Assembly (NCBI GenBank): GCA_947458415.1
Contig: CANGZG010000110.1
Span: forward strand, 1-7,854
DNA from: Comamonadaceae bacterium
Lineage (GTDB): Bacteria; Pseudomonadota; Gammaproteobacteria; Burkholderiales; Burkholderiaceae_C
Direction of reading: 5' to 3'
Length of the DNA: 7,854 nt
Under the pieces are notes generated by a model. It was not told where the DNA came from, did not search any database, and was given only the letters and a program-made list of their open reading frames with translations. Of the stretch, positions 1 to 5,793 are shown piece after piece (within the stretch, counting starts at the first letter, position 1; each line of letters begins with the position of its first letter). The translations under genes were made by a program, and so were the position numbers.

Positions 1-137
1 CCATTGGCATTTCAGACCTGAAAAAGCGTGTGCGTTTATCGCTGATGTACAGGCATATCAGCAACCTGGACATCAAGCTGCCCAACAACGGCACCAATTT
101 TGTGGGCTTGGGCTTGAGTTACCGGTTCAACGATTGA
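1..137 (+). CDS. pagL: PagL-like lipid A 3-O-deacylase, C-terminal end only
   Basis: The last 44 codons of a gene that starts before the window, read in the frame beginning at base 3 and ending in TGA at 135-137. The visible peptide contains YRHISN followed by PNNG and ends in SYRFND. PagL is an outer-membrane beta-barrel enzyme that removes the 3-linked acyl chain of lipid A. Its active site has a His-x-Ser-Asn segment in a late strand, and that segment is present here (H18 and S20 of the visible part). The alternating, aromatic-ending C-terminus fits a last barrel strand. One oddity is that the position 12 residues after the serine, where I recall the catalytic glutamate of Pseudomonas PagL, is Asn. 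The call rests on a short tail, so another small barrel of the acyloxyacyl hydrolase family is possible. Confidence 0.7.
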   Translation, partial: IGISDLKKRVRLSLMYRHISNLDIKLPNNGTNFVGLGLSYRFND

Positions 138-152
138 ACGTTCAGCACTGAA
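135..152. repeat. two overlapping short palindromes between pagL and pyrC
   Basis: TGAACGTTCA (135-144) is a perfect 10-base palindrome that includes the pagL-like stop codon. TTCAGCACTGAA (141-152) is a perfect 5+5 inverted repeat with a 2-base centre, and the two share TTCA. They sit in the 67-base gap before pyrC. They could be an operator or chance; neither is followed by a T-run, so this is not a terminator. No convincing -35/-10 pair was seen in the gap. Confidence 0.3.
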
Positions 153-204
153 GCGGGCAGCCAGCCTGTTATCGGACAATGGCGACATCTTTGAAAGACC
201 ACGC

Positions 205-1242
205 ATGTCCAACTCCCTCACACTGACCCGCCCCGACGATTGGCATGTGCATTTGCGCGATGGCGATGCCCTGTCCGCCGTCGTGCCTCACACTGCCGCC
301 CAATTCGCTCGCGCGGTGGTCATGCCGAATTTGAAGCCACCGGTGACCACCACCGCGCAAGCCTTGGCATACCAGCAGCGTATCCAAGCCGCCTTGCCCG
401 CTGACACCCTCTTTCAGCCACTGATGACGCTGTACTTGACCGACCACACACCTGCTGAAGAAATTCAGCGCGCGCATGACGAAGGTGTGGTGGCGGTGAA
501 GTTGTACCCTGCGGGCGCGACCACCAACAGCAGCGCGGGCGTCACCGATTTACGCCACACACACGCCACGCTCGAAGCCATGCAACGGGTGGGCATGCCG
601 CTGTTGGTGCATGGCGAAGTGACCGACCCAGACATCGATTTGTTTGACCGCGAGGCCGTGTTCATTGACAAACACCTGATGCCATTGCGACGCGATTTCC
701 CCGAATTGAAAATCGTGTTTGAGCACATCACCACCCGCGAAGCGGCGCAATACGTGGCGCAAGCCGGTGCGTTCACCGCGGCCACCATCACCGCGCACCA
801 TTTGCTGTTCAATCGCAATGCCTTGTTCCTGGGGGGTGTGCGTCCGCACTATTACTGCTTGCCCGTGCTCAAGCGCGAAACTCACCGCCAAGCGTTGTTG
901 CAGGCGGTGGCGTCTGGCAGCGATCGGTTTTTCTTGGGCACCGACAGCGCGCCACATGCCACGCATTTGAAGGAACACGCCAGCGGTTGCGCCGGTTGCT
1001 ATACCGCGTTGTCTGCGCTGGAGTTGTACGCGCAAGCGTTTGAGAGTGTGAACGCCTTGGACAAGTTAGAGGGTTTTGCCAGTTTTCATGGCCCCGATTT
1101 TTATGGCTTGCCGCGCAACACAGAGCGTGTCACATTGAAGCGTCAGCAATGGACGTTACCGGAAGAACTGCCCTTGGGGCAAGCCAGCATCAAACCCTTG
1201 TGTGGTGGTGAAACCTTGGCTTGGCAATTGCAGCCTGTGTGA
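205..1242 (+). CDS. pyrC: dihydroorotase (type II, PyrC)
   Basis: Cytoplasmic zinc amidohydrolase of de novo pyrimidine synthesis; it interconverts N-carbamoyl-aspartate and dihydroorotate. The protein has 345 residues, the normal length for the short PyrC class. All metal-site elements are visible: HVHLRDG (H14, H16, with substrate-binding R18), the lysine to be carboxylated in AVKLYPAGATTNS (K99), H136 in LVHGE, H174 in FEHITT, and D247 in GTDSAPH. The GCAGC segment near residue 261 is also typical of PyrC. ATG at 205 is the chosen start because the family's N-terminal strand follows at once. A weak purine stretch, GAAAG (193-197), is the only ribosome-binding candidate. The next gene begins 3 bases after the stop. 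Nothing is missing or truncated, and the enzyme should be active. Confidence 0.97.
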   Translation: MSNSLTLTRPDDWHVHLRDGDALSAVVPHTAAQFARAVVMPNLKPPVTTTAQALAYQQRIQAALPADTLFQPLMTLYLTDHTPAEEIQRAHDEGVVAVKLYPAGATTNSSAGVTDLRHTHATLEAMQRVGMPLLVHGEVTDPDIDLFDREAVFIDKHLMPLRRDFPELKIVFEHITTREAAQYVAQAGAFTAATITAHHLLFNRNALFLGGVRPHYYCLPVLKRETHRQALLQAVASGSDRFFLGTDSAPHATHLKEHASGCAGCYTALSALELYAQAFESVNALDKLEGFASFHGPDFYGLPRNTERVTLKRQQWTLPEELPLGQASIKPLCGGETLAWQLQPV

Positions 1243-1245
1243 ACC

Positions 1246-1977
1246 GTGCCAGACATCGACTGGCAGTTGCCTTGGTTTGCCCCTTGGGCCAGACACGGTG
1301 CGTTGGTCGCGAACGCATGGCGCCAGACACCTGATGCATTGCATGCGGCTTTGAATTCTGCGCTGTCGTCCGACAGTGCCATGCGGTTTGTGCCGCAAGA
1401 CAACTTGCCTGACGGCACCGCTTATGAGTCGTTCATTTTTCAAGCGCACCGCATTCCCACCCGTAACCACACGCATGATTTTTTCAATGGCTTGTGTTGG
1501 TTGCGCTTCCCCCAAACCAAGGCGCAACTCAACCGATTGCAGGCAGAGGAAATTGCGCGCGACGGCGTTGGCGCACACCGGGGGCGCTTACGCGATGCGT
1601 TGACGGTGTTCGATGAAAACGCGGGCTTGTTGTGGGCGCCACCGGTCATCTGGCAAGCCTTGCAAGCCAAACAATGGCGTGATCTGTTCGTGACCCACCG
1701 TGCTGCATGGGCGCAATGCCATTTGCAATTGTTTGGACACGCGCTGCTGGAAAAATGTTTAACCCCTTACAAAGGCATCACCGCGCACGTGTGGTGCCTG
1801 CCGTTGCCAACGCATGAAAGTGATGCGCAAATTGACGCAAGCTTGTGTCAACAACTCACACCAGACGCGTTGAGAGGCAAGCCGTTTGCGCCCCTGCCGC
1901 TGGCAGGCATCCCGGGTTGGTGGCCGGACAACCATGCCCCTGAGTTTTATGAGGACAAAAAAGTATTCAGGGATTGA
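1246..1977 (+). CDS. DUF3025 family protein
   Basis: A 243-residue protein of unknown function matching the DUF3025 family as I know it. The conserved landmarks appear in order: RFVPQ then LPDGTAYESFIF (47-65), PTRNHTHDFFNGLCWLRFP (71-89) followed by TKAQLN, TVFDENAGLLW (120-130), HALLEKCL then PYKGITAHVW (165-183), and LPLAGIPGWWPDN (217-229) near the end. No signal peptide or membrane segment is visible, so it is probably cytoplasmic. GTG at 1246 is chosen because it is 3 bases after the pyrC stop and the family sequence starts directly. No Shine-Dalgarno is evident, which points to translation coupled to pyrC. The many His, Asp and Asn residues in the PTRN-HDFFN block suggest a catalytic or metal site, but no reaction is known. 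The family assignment is firm; the role is not. Confidence 0.9.
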   Translation: MPDIDWQLPWFAPWARHGALVANAWRQTPDALHAALNSALSSDSAMRFVPQDNLPDGTAYESFIFQAHRIPTRNHTHDFFNGLCWLRFPQTKAQLNRLQAEEIARDGVGAHRGRLRDALTVFDENAGLLWAPPVIWQALQAKQWRDLFVTHRAAWAQCHLQLFGHALLEKCLTPYKGITAHVWCLPLPTHESDAQIDASLCQQLTPDALRGKPFAPLPLAGIPGWWPDNHAPEFYEDKKVFRD

Positions 1978-2001
1978 AAAACAAGGGATCACCCTTACAT
2001 T
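1974..2001 (+). promoter_or_regulatory. candidate htpX promoter
   Basis: TTGAAA (1974-1979, overlapping the DUF3025 stop) lies 16 bases before TACATT (1996-2001), a possible -35/-10 pair about 45 bases before the htpX start. The same stretch contains CCCTTACAT (1992-2000), loosely like the CCCAT-type -10 of heat-shock sigma factor promoters. A small hairpin, AAGGG-ATCA-CCCTT (1983-1996), lies between the two boxes. This is pattern matching only; htpX may instead be read from the pyrC transcript. Confidence 0.3.
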
Positions 2002-2046
2002 CTGCGCACCTGGCCCGTCAGTGTGGGCCGGTTTCAAAAGGACACC

Positions 2047-2919
2047 ATGAAACGCATTTTGTTATTGATCGTGACCAACCTTGCTGTCATGTTGGTGCTG
2101 GGCATCGTCGCCAGCTTATTGGGCGTGAACCGGTTCTTGACAGCCAACGGGCTCAACCTGACCGCGCTGCTGGGCTTTGCCGCCATCATGGGTTTTGGCG
2201 GCGCGTTCATTTCATTGTTGATCAGCAAGCCCATGGCCAAATGGACCACGGGTGCACAAGTCATCACGCAACCGCAAAACGCAGACGAGGCATGGTTGGT
2301 GGATACCGTGCGGCAATTGTCACAACGCGCGCAATTGGAGATGCCAGAAGTCGCCATTTATGACGGCGAACCGAATGCATTCGCCACCGGCGCGTTTCGC
2401 AATTCCGCCTTGGTCGCGGTGTCGACCGGTTTGTTGCAAGGCATGACCCGCGAAGAAGTTGAAGCGGTGCTGGCGCACGAGGTGGCGCACATCCAAAACG
2501 GTGACATGGTCACATTGACGTTGGTGCAAGGTGTGCTCAATACCTTTGTGGTGTTCCTCAGCCGTGTCATCGGTTATGCAGTGGACAGCTTTCTTCGCAA
2601 AAACGATGAACAAAACAGTGGCCCTGGCATCGCCTATTACGTCGTCAGCATCGTGCTCGACATTGTGTTGGGCATTGCTGCCAGCATCGTGGTGGCTTGG
2701 TTCAGTCGCCAACGCGAGTTCCGCGCGGATGCAGGCGCAGCAGCGTTGATGGGCAGAAAGCAACCGATGGTGAACGCATTGACCCGTTTGCAGCACATGC
2801 AGTCTGAGGGCCTGCCGCCCAGTCTGCAAGCCATGGGCATCAGTGGCGGTTTGGGCAAAATGTTTTCATCACACCCACCGCTGGAAGAACGCATCGCTGC
2901 ATTGCAAAACGCGGCCTGA
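2047..2919 (+). CDS. htpX: HtpX membrane zinc metalloprotease
   Basis: Inner-membrane M48-family protease that takes part in quality control of membrane proteins, alongside FtsH. The protein has 290 residues, close to the usual length. The N-terminus MKRILLLIVTNLAVMLVLG forms the first membrane segment (about 4-26), and a second lies at 37-60. The zinc and catalytic motif HEVAH is at 144-148. Two further hydrophobic stretches follow (about 157-178 and 196-218). The third zinc ligand is expected to be E224 in REFRADAG. FRNSALVAVSTGLL before the active site and SSHPPLEERIAAL at the end are family signatures. ATG 2047 is preferred over an in-frame GTG at 2023 because it has an AAAAGGA ribosome-binding site (2036-2042) and starts exactly where HtpX proteins start. 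It is followed by a strong terminator. Confidence 0.96.
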   Translation: MKRILLLIVTNLAVMLVLGIVASLLGVNRFLTANGLNLTALLGFAAIMGFGGAFISLLISKPMAKWTTGAQVITQPQNADEAWLVDTVRQLSQRAQLEMPEVAIYDGEPNAFATGAFRNSALVAVSTGLLQGMTREEVEAVLAHEVAHIQNGDMVTLTLVQGVLNTFVVFLSRVIGYAVDSFLRKNDEQNSGPGIAYYVVSIVLDIVLGIAASIVVAWFSRQREFRADAGAAALMGRKQPMVNALTRLQHMQSEGLPPSLQAMGISGGLGKMFSSHPPLEERIAALQNAA

Positions 2920-2940
2920 CACACACGCCTTCTTCTCGTG

Positions 2941-2981
2941 AAACGCGATCAGCCCAGTGCTTGGGCGATCGCGTTTTTTTT
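2941..2981 (+). terminator. intrinsic terminator of htpX
   Basis: A near-perfect long hairpin. AAACGCGATC (2941-2950) pairs with GATCGCGTTT (2967-2976), and GCCCA (2952-2956) pairs with TGGGC (2962-2966). A single bulged A is at 2951 and the loop is GTGCT. It runs into eight Ts (2974-2981), the classic form for + strand termination 21 bases after the htpX stop. In the other direction the stem is followed only by TTTCAC, so stopping of the converging transcript is expected to be weak. The right part of the hairpin is coding sequence of the converging radical SAM gene. Confidence 0.88.
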
Positions 2982-4832
2982 CACCAAAGGTTTGGGGCAT
3001 TTGGGCAGGTCAAACCAACTGCGCACGTCCTCTTGCAAACCGACCCCATGCATGAAGTTGTAGATGGCTTTTTTCAAACCGCGACCCAAGAGATCGTGGT
3101 CGGTGCCAGTGGGGTCGATGAAGCCCACGTCGTTTTGCGCAAACCCGCCGTCTGGCAGGGGCAGCAATTGCACCCCATACGCCTCAGGGTTCATGCCCAC
3201 CGGTGAATGCACCGTGCAAGCAAAACGGTGAAAAAACCCGCTGTGTATGCAACCGTTTTCAAACAACTGCCGCACATATTCCAAGGCGTCCACCGTGTCT
3301 TGCACGGTCTGTGTGGGAAAACCGTACATCAGATACGCGTGTACCAACACACCAGCATTTGCGAACCCTTGCGTGACCCTTGCCACTTGCGCCACGGTCA
3401 CGCCTTTTTGCATCAAAGCCAGCAGCCGGTCAGACGCTACTTCCAAACCACCAGACATGGCGATGCATCCGCTTTCTGCCAACAACTCGCACAGGTCAGG
3501 GGTGAAGGTTTTTTCAAACCGGATGTTGCCCCACCAAGTCACTTGCAACTGGCGGCGCACTATTTCCTCGGCCATGGCTTTGAGTGCTTTGGGTGGGGCT
3601 GCCTCGTCGACAAAATGAAAACCGGTTTGGCCGGTTTCTTCAATGACGCGCTCTATCCGGTCCACCAACGTCAGCGCTGAAGCCGCGTCATAGCGCGAGA
3701 TGTAGTCCAGCGACACATCACAAAAACTGCATTTTTTCCAATAGCACCCGTGCGCCACGGTCAATTTGTTCCAACGCCCATCGCTCCATAAGCGGTGCAT
3801 CGGGTTGAGCATGTCAAGCAACGACAGGTAATCATGCAAGGGCAAGCCATCCCATGTGGGCGTGCCCACCTCGTCAAAGGGGATGTCTGGTTCAGCCCAG
3901 TTGACATAGCGCACCGCATCATCGGAACGCACAAAACTGCGCACCAGTCGTTGTGGCGAGCGTTTACCTTGCAAATGTTCTATCAAGGACAGCACGGGTC
4001 GCTCGCCGGCATCCAAAGTCACGACATCGACAAACTCAAACAACCGAGGCTCACGCAATGCACGCAGTTCGGTGTTGACATAGCCGCCACCCAAACACAC
4101 GGTGACAGTCGGGTCATGTTGTTTGATGCTTTGACCGATGCGCAATGCGGCGTACACCGCCCCGGGAAAGGGCACAGACAACAGCACCAAGTTGGGCTGG
4201 TGCTCACGCATGGCTTTCAGGGTGAGTTCGTGCAACAGTTGGTCCATCAGGTTGCGGGGTGCGGCCAAGGCTTGGGCAAGCGCGTCAAAACTGGCTTGGC
4301 TGCTGGCCAGCGATTCGCCGTAGCGGACAAATTCAAAGCGCGGGTCAACCGCATCGCGCAACACATCGGCGATGTCATTCAGGTAAAGCGTGGCCAAATG
4401 CCGGGCCCTGTCTTGTTGTCCCAATGCACCGAACGCCCAACCCAGCGGATCGCCGCTGTCATCATCGAATGCATCCAACGCGGCAAAACGCGGCCCCTCA
4501 GGCAAAAACCCCCGTCCTGCGATCCGGTGACACAGCGTGGCATCGCGGCCTTGCAAAAACGCAATGGTTGGCAACACGGTCTGTTGGTAACGCGGAAAAT
4601 GGTCGAGAAATGCGTTCACGCTCGCTGACCGCGCGGCTTCGGGCATGGCTTGCGCCAATTGCTTGACTTGCAAAAGGTAATGCGGTGTCAACAAGGCCAG
4701 CACCAACCCCAGCGCCAAGTCAACCTGGGTCGCGGCCACACCTCGGCTGCGCAAAAAACCTGTCAAGTAAGCCGTGGACGGGTAAGGCGTGTTGAGTTGC
4801 GTCATCGGTGGGATGACACTGAGCACGCGCAC
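2949..4832 (-). CDS. radical SAM protein with cobalamin-binding-like N-terminal domain
   Basis: About 627 residues if begun at GTG 4832, where the B12-binding-type opening RVLSVIPPMTQLNTPYPSTA starts. The frame is open further upstream, but that part overlaps cysK and looks non-coding. A Rossmann-like region shows a strand LVLLSVPFP (215-223) and LGGGY (247-251), with a long insert of about residues 45-210 between its early strands. The iron-sulfur motif is HGCYWKKCSFCD: cysteines 363, 368 and 371, spaced CX4CX2C rather than CX3CX2C. Further radical SAM elements are FVDEA (407-411), WWGNIRFE (433-440), GGLE (461-464) and GFPTQT (504-509), as in the Elp3/B12-type superfamily core. No DxHxxG cobalamin motif is seen. 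It should reductively cleave S-adenosylmethionine, but the substrate is unknown. It lies 43 bases after cysK and is probably the last gene of that operon. Alternative starts are TTG 4865 and ATG 4802. Confidence 0.88.
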   Translation of the reverse strand: MRVLSVIPPMTQLNTPYPSTAYLTGFLRSRGVAATQVDLALGLVLALLTPHYLLQVKQLAQAMPEAARSASVNAFLDHFPRYQQTVLPTIAFLQGRDATLCHRIAGRGFLPEGPRFAALDAFDDDSGDPLGWAFGALGQQDRARHLATLYLNDIADVLRDAVDPRFEFVRYGESLASSQASFDALAQALAAPRNLMDQLLHELTLKAMREHQPNLVLLSVPFPGAVYAALRIGQSIKQHDPTVTVCLGGGYVNTELRALREPRLFEFVDVVTLDAGERPVLSLIEHLQGKRSPQRLVRSFVRSDDAVRYVNWAEPDIPFDEVGTPTWDGLPLHDYLSLLDMLNPMHRLWSDGRWNKLTVAHGCYWKKCSFCDVSLDYISRYDAASALTLVDRIERVIEETGQTGFHFVDEAAPPKALKAMAEEIVRRQLQVTWWGNIRFEKTFTPDLCELLAESGCIAMSGGLEVASDRLLALMQKGVTVAQVARVTQGFANAGVLVHAYLMYGFPTQTVQDTVDALEYVRQLFENGCIHSGFFHRFACTVHSPVGMNPEAYGVQLLPLPDGGFAQNDVGFIDPTGTDHDLLGRGLKKAIYNFMHGVGLQEDVRSWFDLPKCPKPLVKKNAIAQALG

Positions 4833-4875
4833 CTGTGTCGGTGCGTGGGACGGGTTGGCGTGCAAGGTCAAATGC

Positions 4876-5793
4876 TCAAGCGGGCAAGTAACCTTCGACA
4901 GACAAATAACGTTCGCCGGTGTCGTAGTTAAAGCCCAGCACTTTGGCACCTGCAGGCAGTTCAGACAGTTTTTGTGCGATGGCCGCCAGCGTCGCGCCGC
5001 TGGAAATGCCCACCAACATGCCTTCTTCACGCGCAGCACGTCGGCCAAATTCGCGGGCGTCTTCCGCGTCCACTTGAATCACGCCGCTGAGCAAATCGGT
5101 GTGCAAGTTGGTCGGAATGAAACCAGCGCCAATGCCTTGGATCGGATGGGGGGAGGGCGCTCCCCCAGAGATGACGGGCGAGGCTTTGGGTTCAACCGCA
5201 AACACTTGCAGAGACGGCCATTTGTCTTTCAAGACTTGGGCGCAACCGGTGAGGTGCCCGCCCGTGCCCACACCGGTGATGATGGCGTCCAAACCCTCCG
5301 GGAAATCCGCCAGAATTTCCAGCGCCGTGGTGCGCGCATGCACCGCGATGTTGGCTGGGTTTTCAAACTGTTGTGGCATCCATGCGCCGGGCGTGTCGGC
5401 GACCAATGCTTGCGCGCGGGCGATCGCGCCTTTCATGCCTTTCTCGCGCGGTGTCAAGTCGAAGCTTGCGCCATAGGCCAGCATCAGGCGGCGGCGTTCA
5501 ATCGACATGCTGTCAGGCATCACCAACACCAATTTGTAGCCCTTGACCGCGGCCACCATGGCCAGACCGACACCGGTGTTGCCTGAAGTGGGTTCGATGA
5601 TGGTGCCACCGGGTTGGAGAACCCCAGAGGCTTCGGCCGCCTCAATCATCGACAACGCGATCCGGTCTTTGATGGAGCCACCGGGGTTGCTGCGCTCGGA
5701 TTTGATCCAAACCTGGTGCTTGTCACCAAACAAGCGGTTGATGCGGATGTGCGGTGTGTGACCAATGGTCGCCAAAATATTGTGTGCTTTCAT
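4876..5793 (-). CDS. cysK: cysteine synthase A (O-acetylserine sulfhydrylase)
   Basis: Pyridoxal-phosphate enzyme that joins sulfide to O-acetylserine to give cysteine in the cytoplasm. The protein has 305 residues, typical length. The cofactor lysine is K42 in NPGGSIKDR. The substrate loop PTSGNTG is at 68-74, and GVGTGG is the phosphate-binding glycine loop. IQGIGAGFIP and the late SSGA motif favour CysK over CysM. It ends in DTGERYLSVEGYLPA. ATG 5793 overlaps the stop of the upstream FAD enzyme gene as ATGA, and GGAG (5801-5804 on this strand, 7 bases before) is a good ribosome-binding site, so translation is probably coupled. The radical SAM gene follows 43 bases later. No key residue is missing. 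The assignment as CysK rather than CysM or a cystathionine beta-synthase-like enzyme is by motif only. Confidence 0.94.
   Translation of the reverse strand: MKAHNILATIGHTPHIRINRLFGDKHQVWIKSERSNPGGSIKDRIALSMIEAAEASGVLQPGGTIIEPTSGNTGVGLAMVAAVKGYKLVLVMPDSMSIERRRLMLAYGASFDLTPREKGMKGAIARAQALVADTPGAWMPQQFENPANIAVHARTTALEILADFPEGLDAIITGVGTGGHLTGCAQVLKDKWPSLQVFAVEPKASPVISGGAPSPHPIQGIGAGFIPTNLHTDLLSGVIQVDAEDAREFGRRAAREEGMLVGISSGATLAAIAQKLSELPAGAKVLGFNYDTGERYLSVEGYLPA

Noticed and set aside
2008..2031. Hairpin CTGGCCC/GGGCCGG before htpX as a terminator for the pyrC-DUF3025 transcript
   Set aside because: The stem is short, with an 8-base loop, and is followed by GTTTCAAAAGG rather than a T-run; it may weakly shape the htpX leader but is not an intrinsic terminator.
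2023..2046. GTG start 8 codons earlier for htpX
   Set aside because: ATG 2047 has a good ribosome-binding site and the standard HtpX N-terminus; the extra residues are not part of the membrane segment.
3622..3637. CCGGTTT direct repeat with a 2-base spacer
   Set aside because: It lies within radical SAM codons for TGQTG-like residues; a two-unit repeat this short in coding sequence is not notable.
4833..5048. N-terminal extension of the radical SAM protein into cysK
   Set aside because: The upstream 72 codons overlap the cysK coding sequence in another frame and read as low-sense, Cys/Trp/Lys-rich peptide. The family opening starts at about 4832.
5149..5166. GC-rich hairpin GGGGGA-GGGCGC-TCCCCC inside cysK
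   Set aside because: It encodes the Gly-Ala-Pro-Ser-Pro stretch before the IQGIGAGF motif and has no T-run; protein coding and base composition explain it.
3795..5586. Two + strand open frames of about 270 codons opposite the radical SAM and cysK genes
   Set aside because: Both are antisense to genes with clear family motifs, overlap each other's neighbours, and show no domain signature; they are shadows of the real genes.
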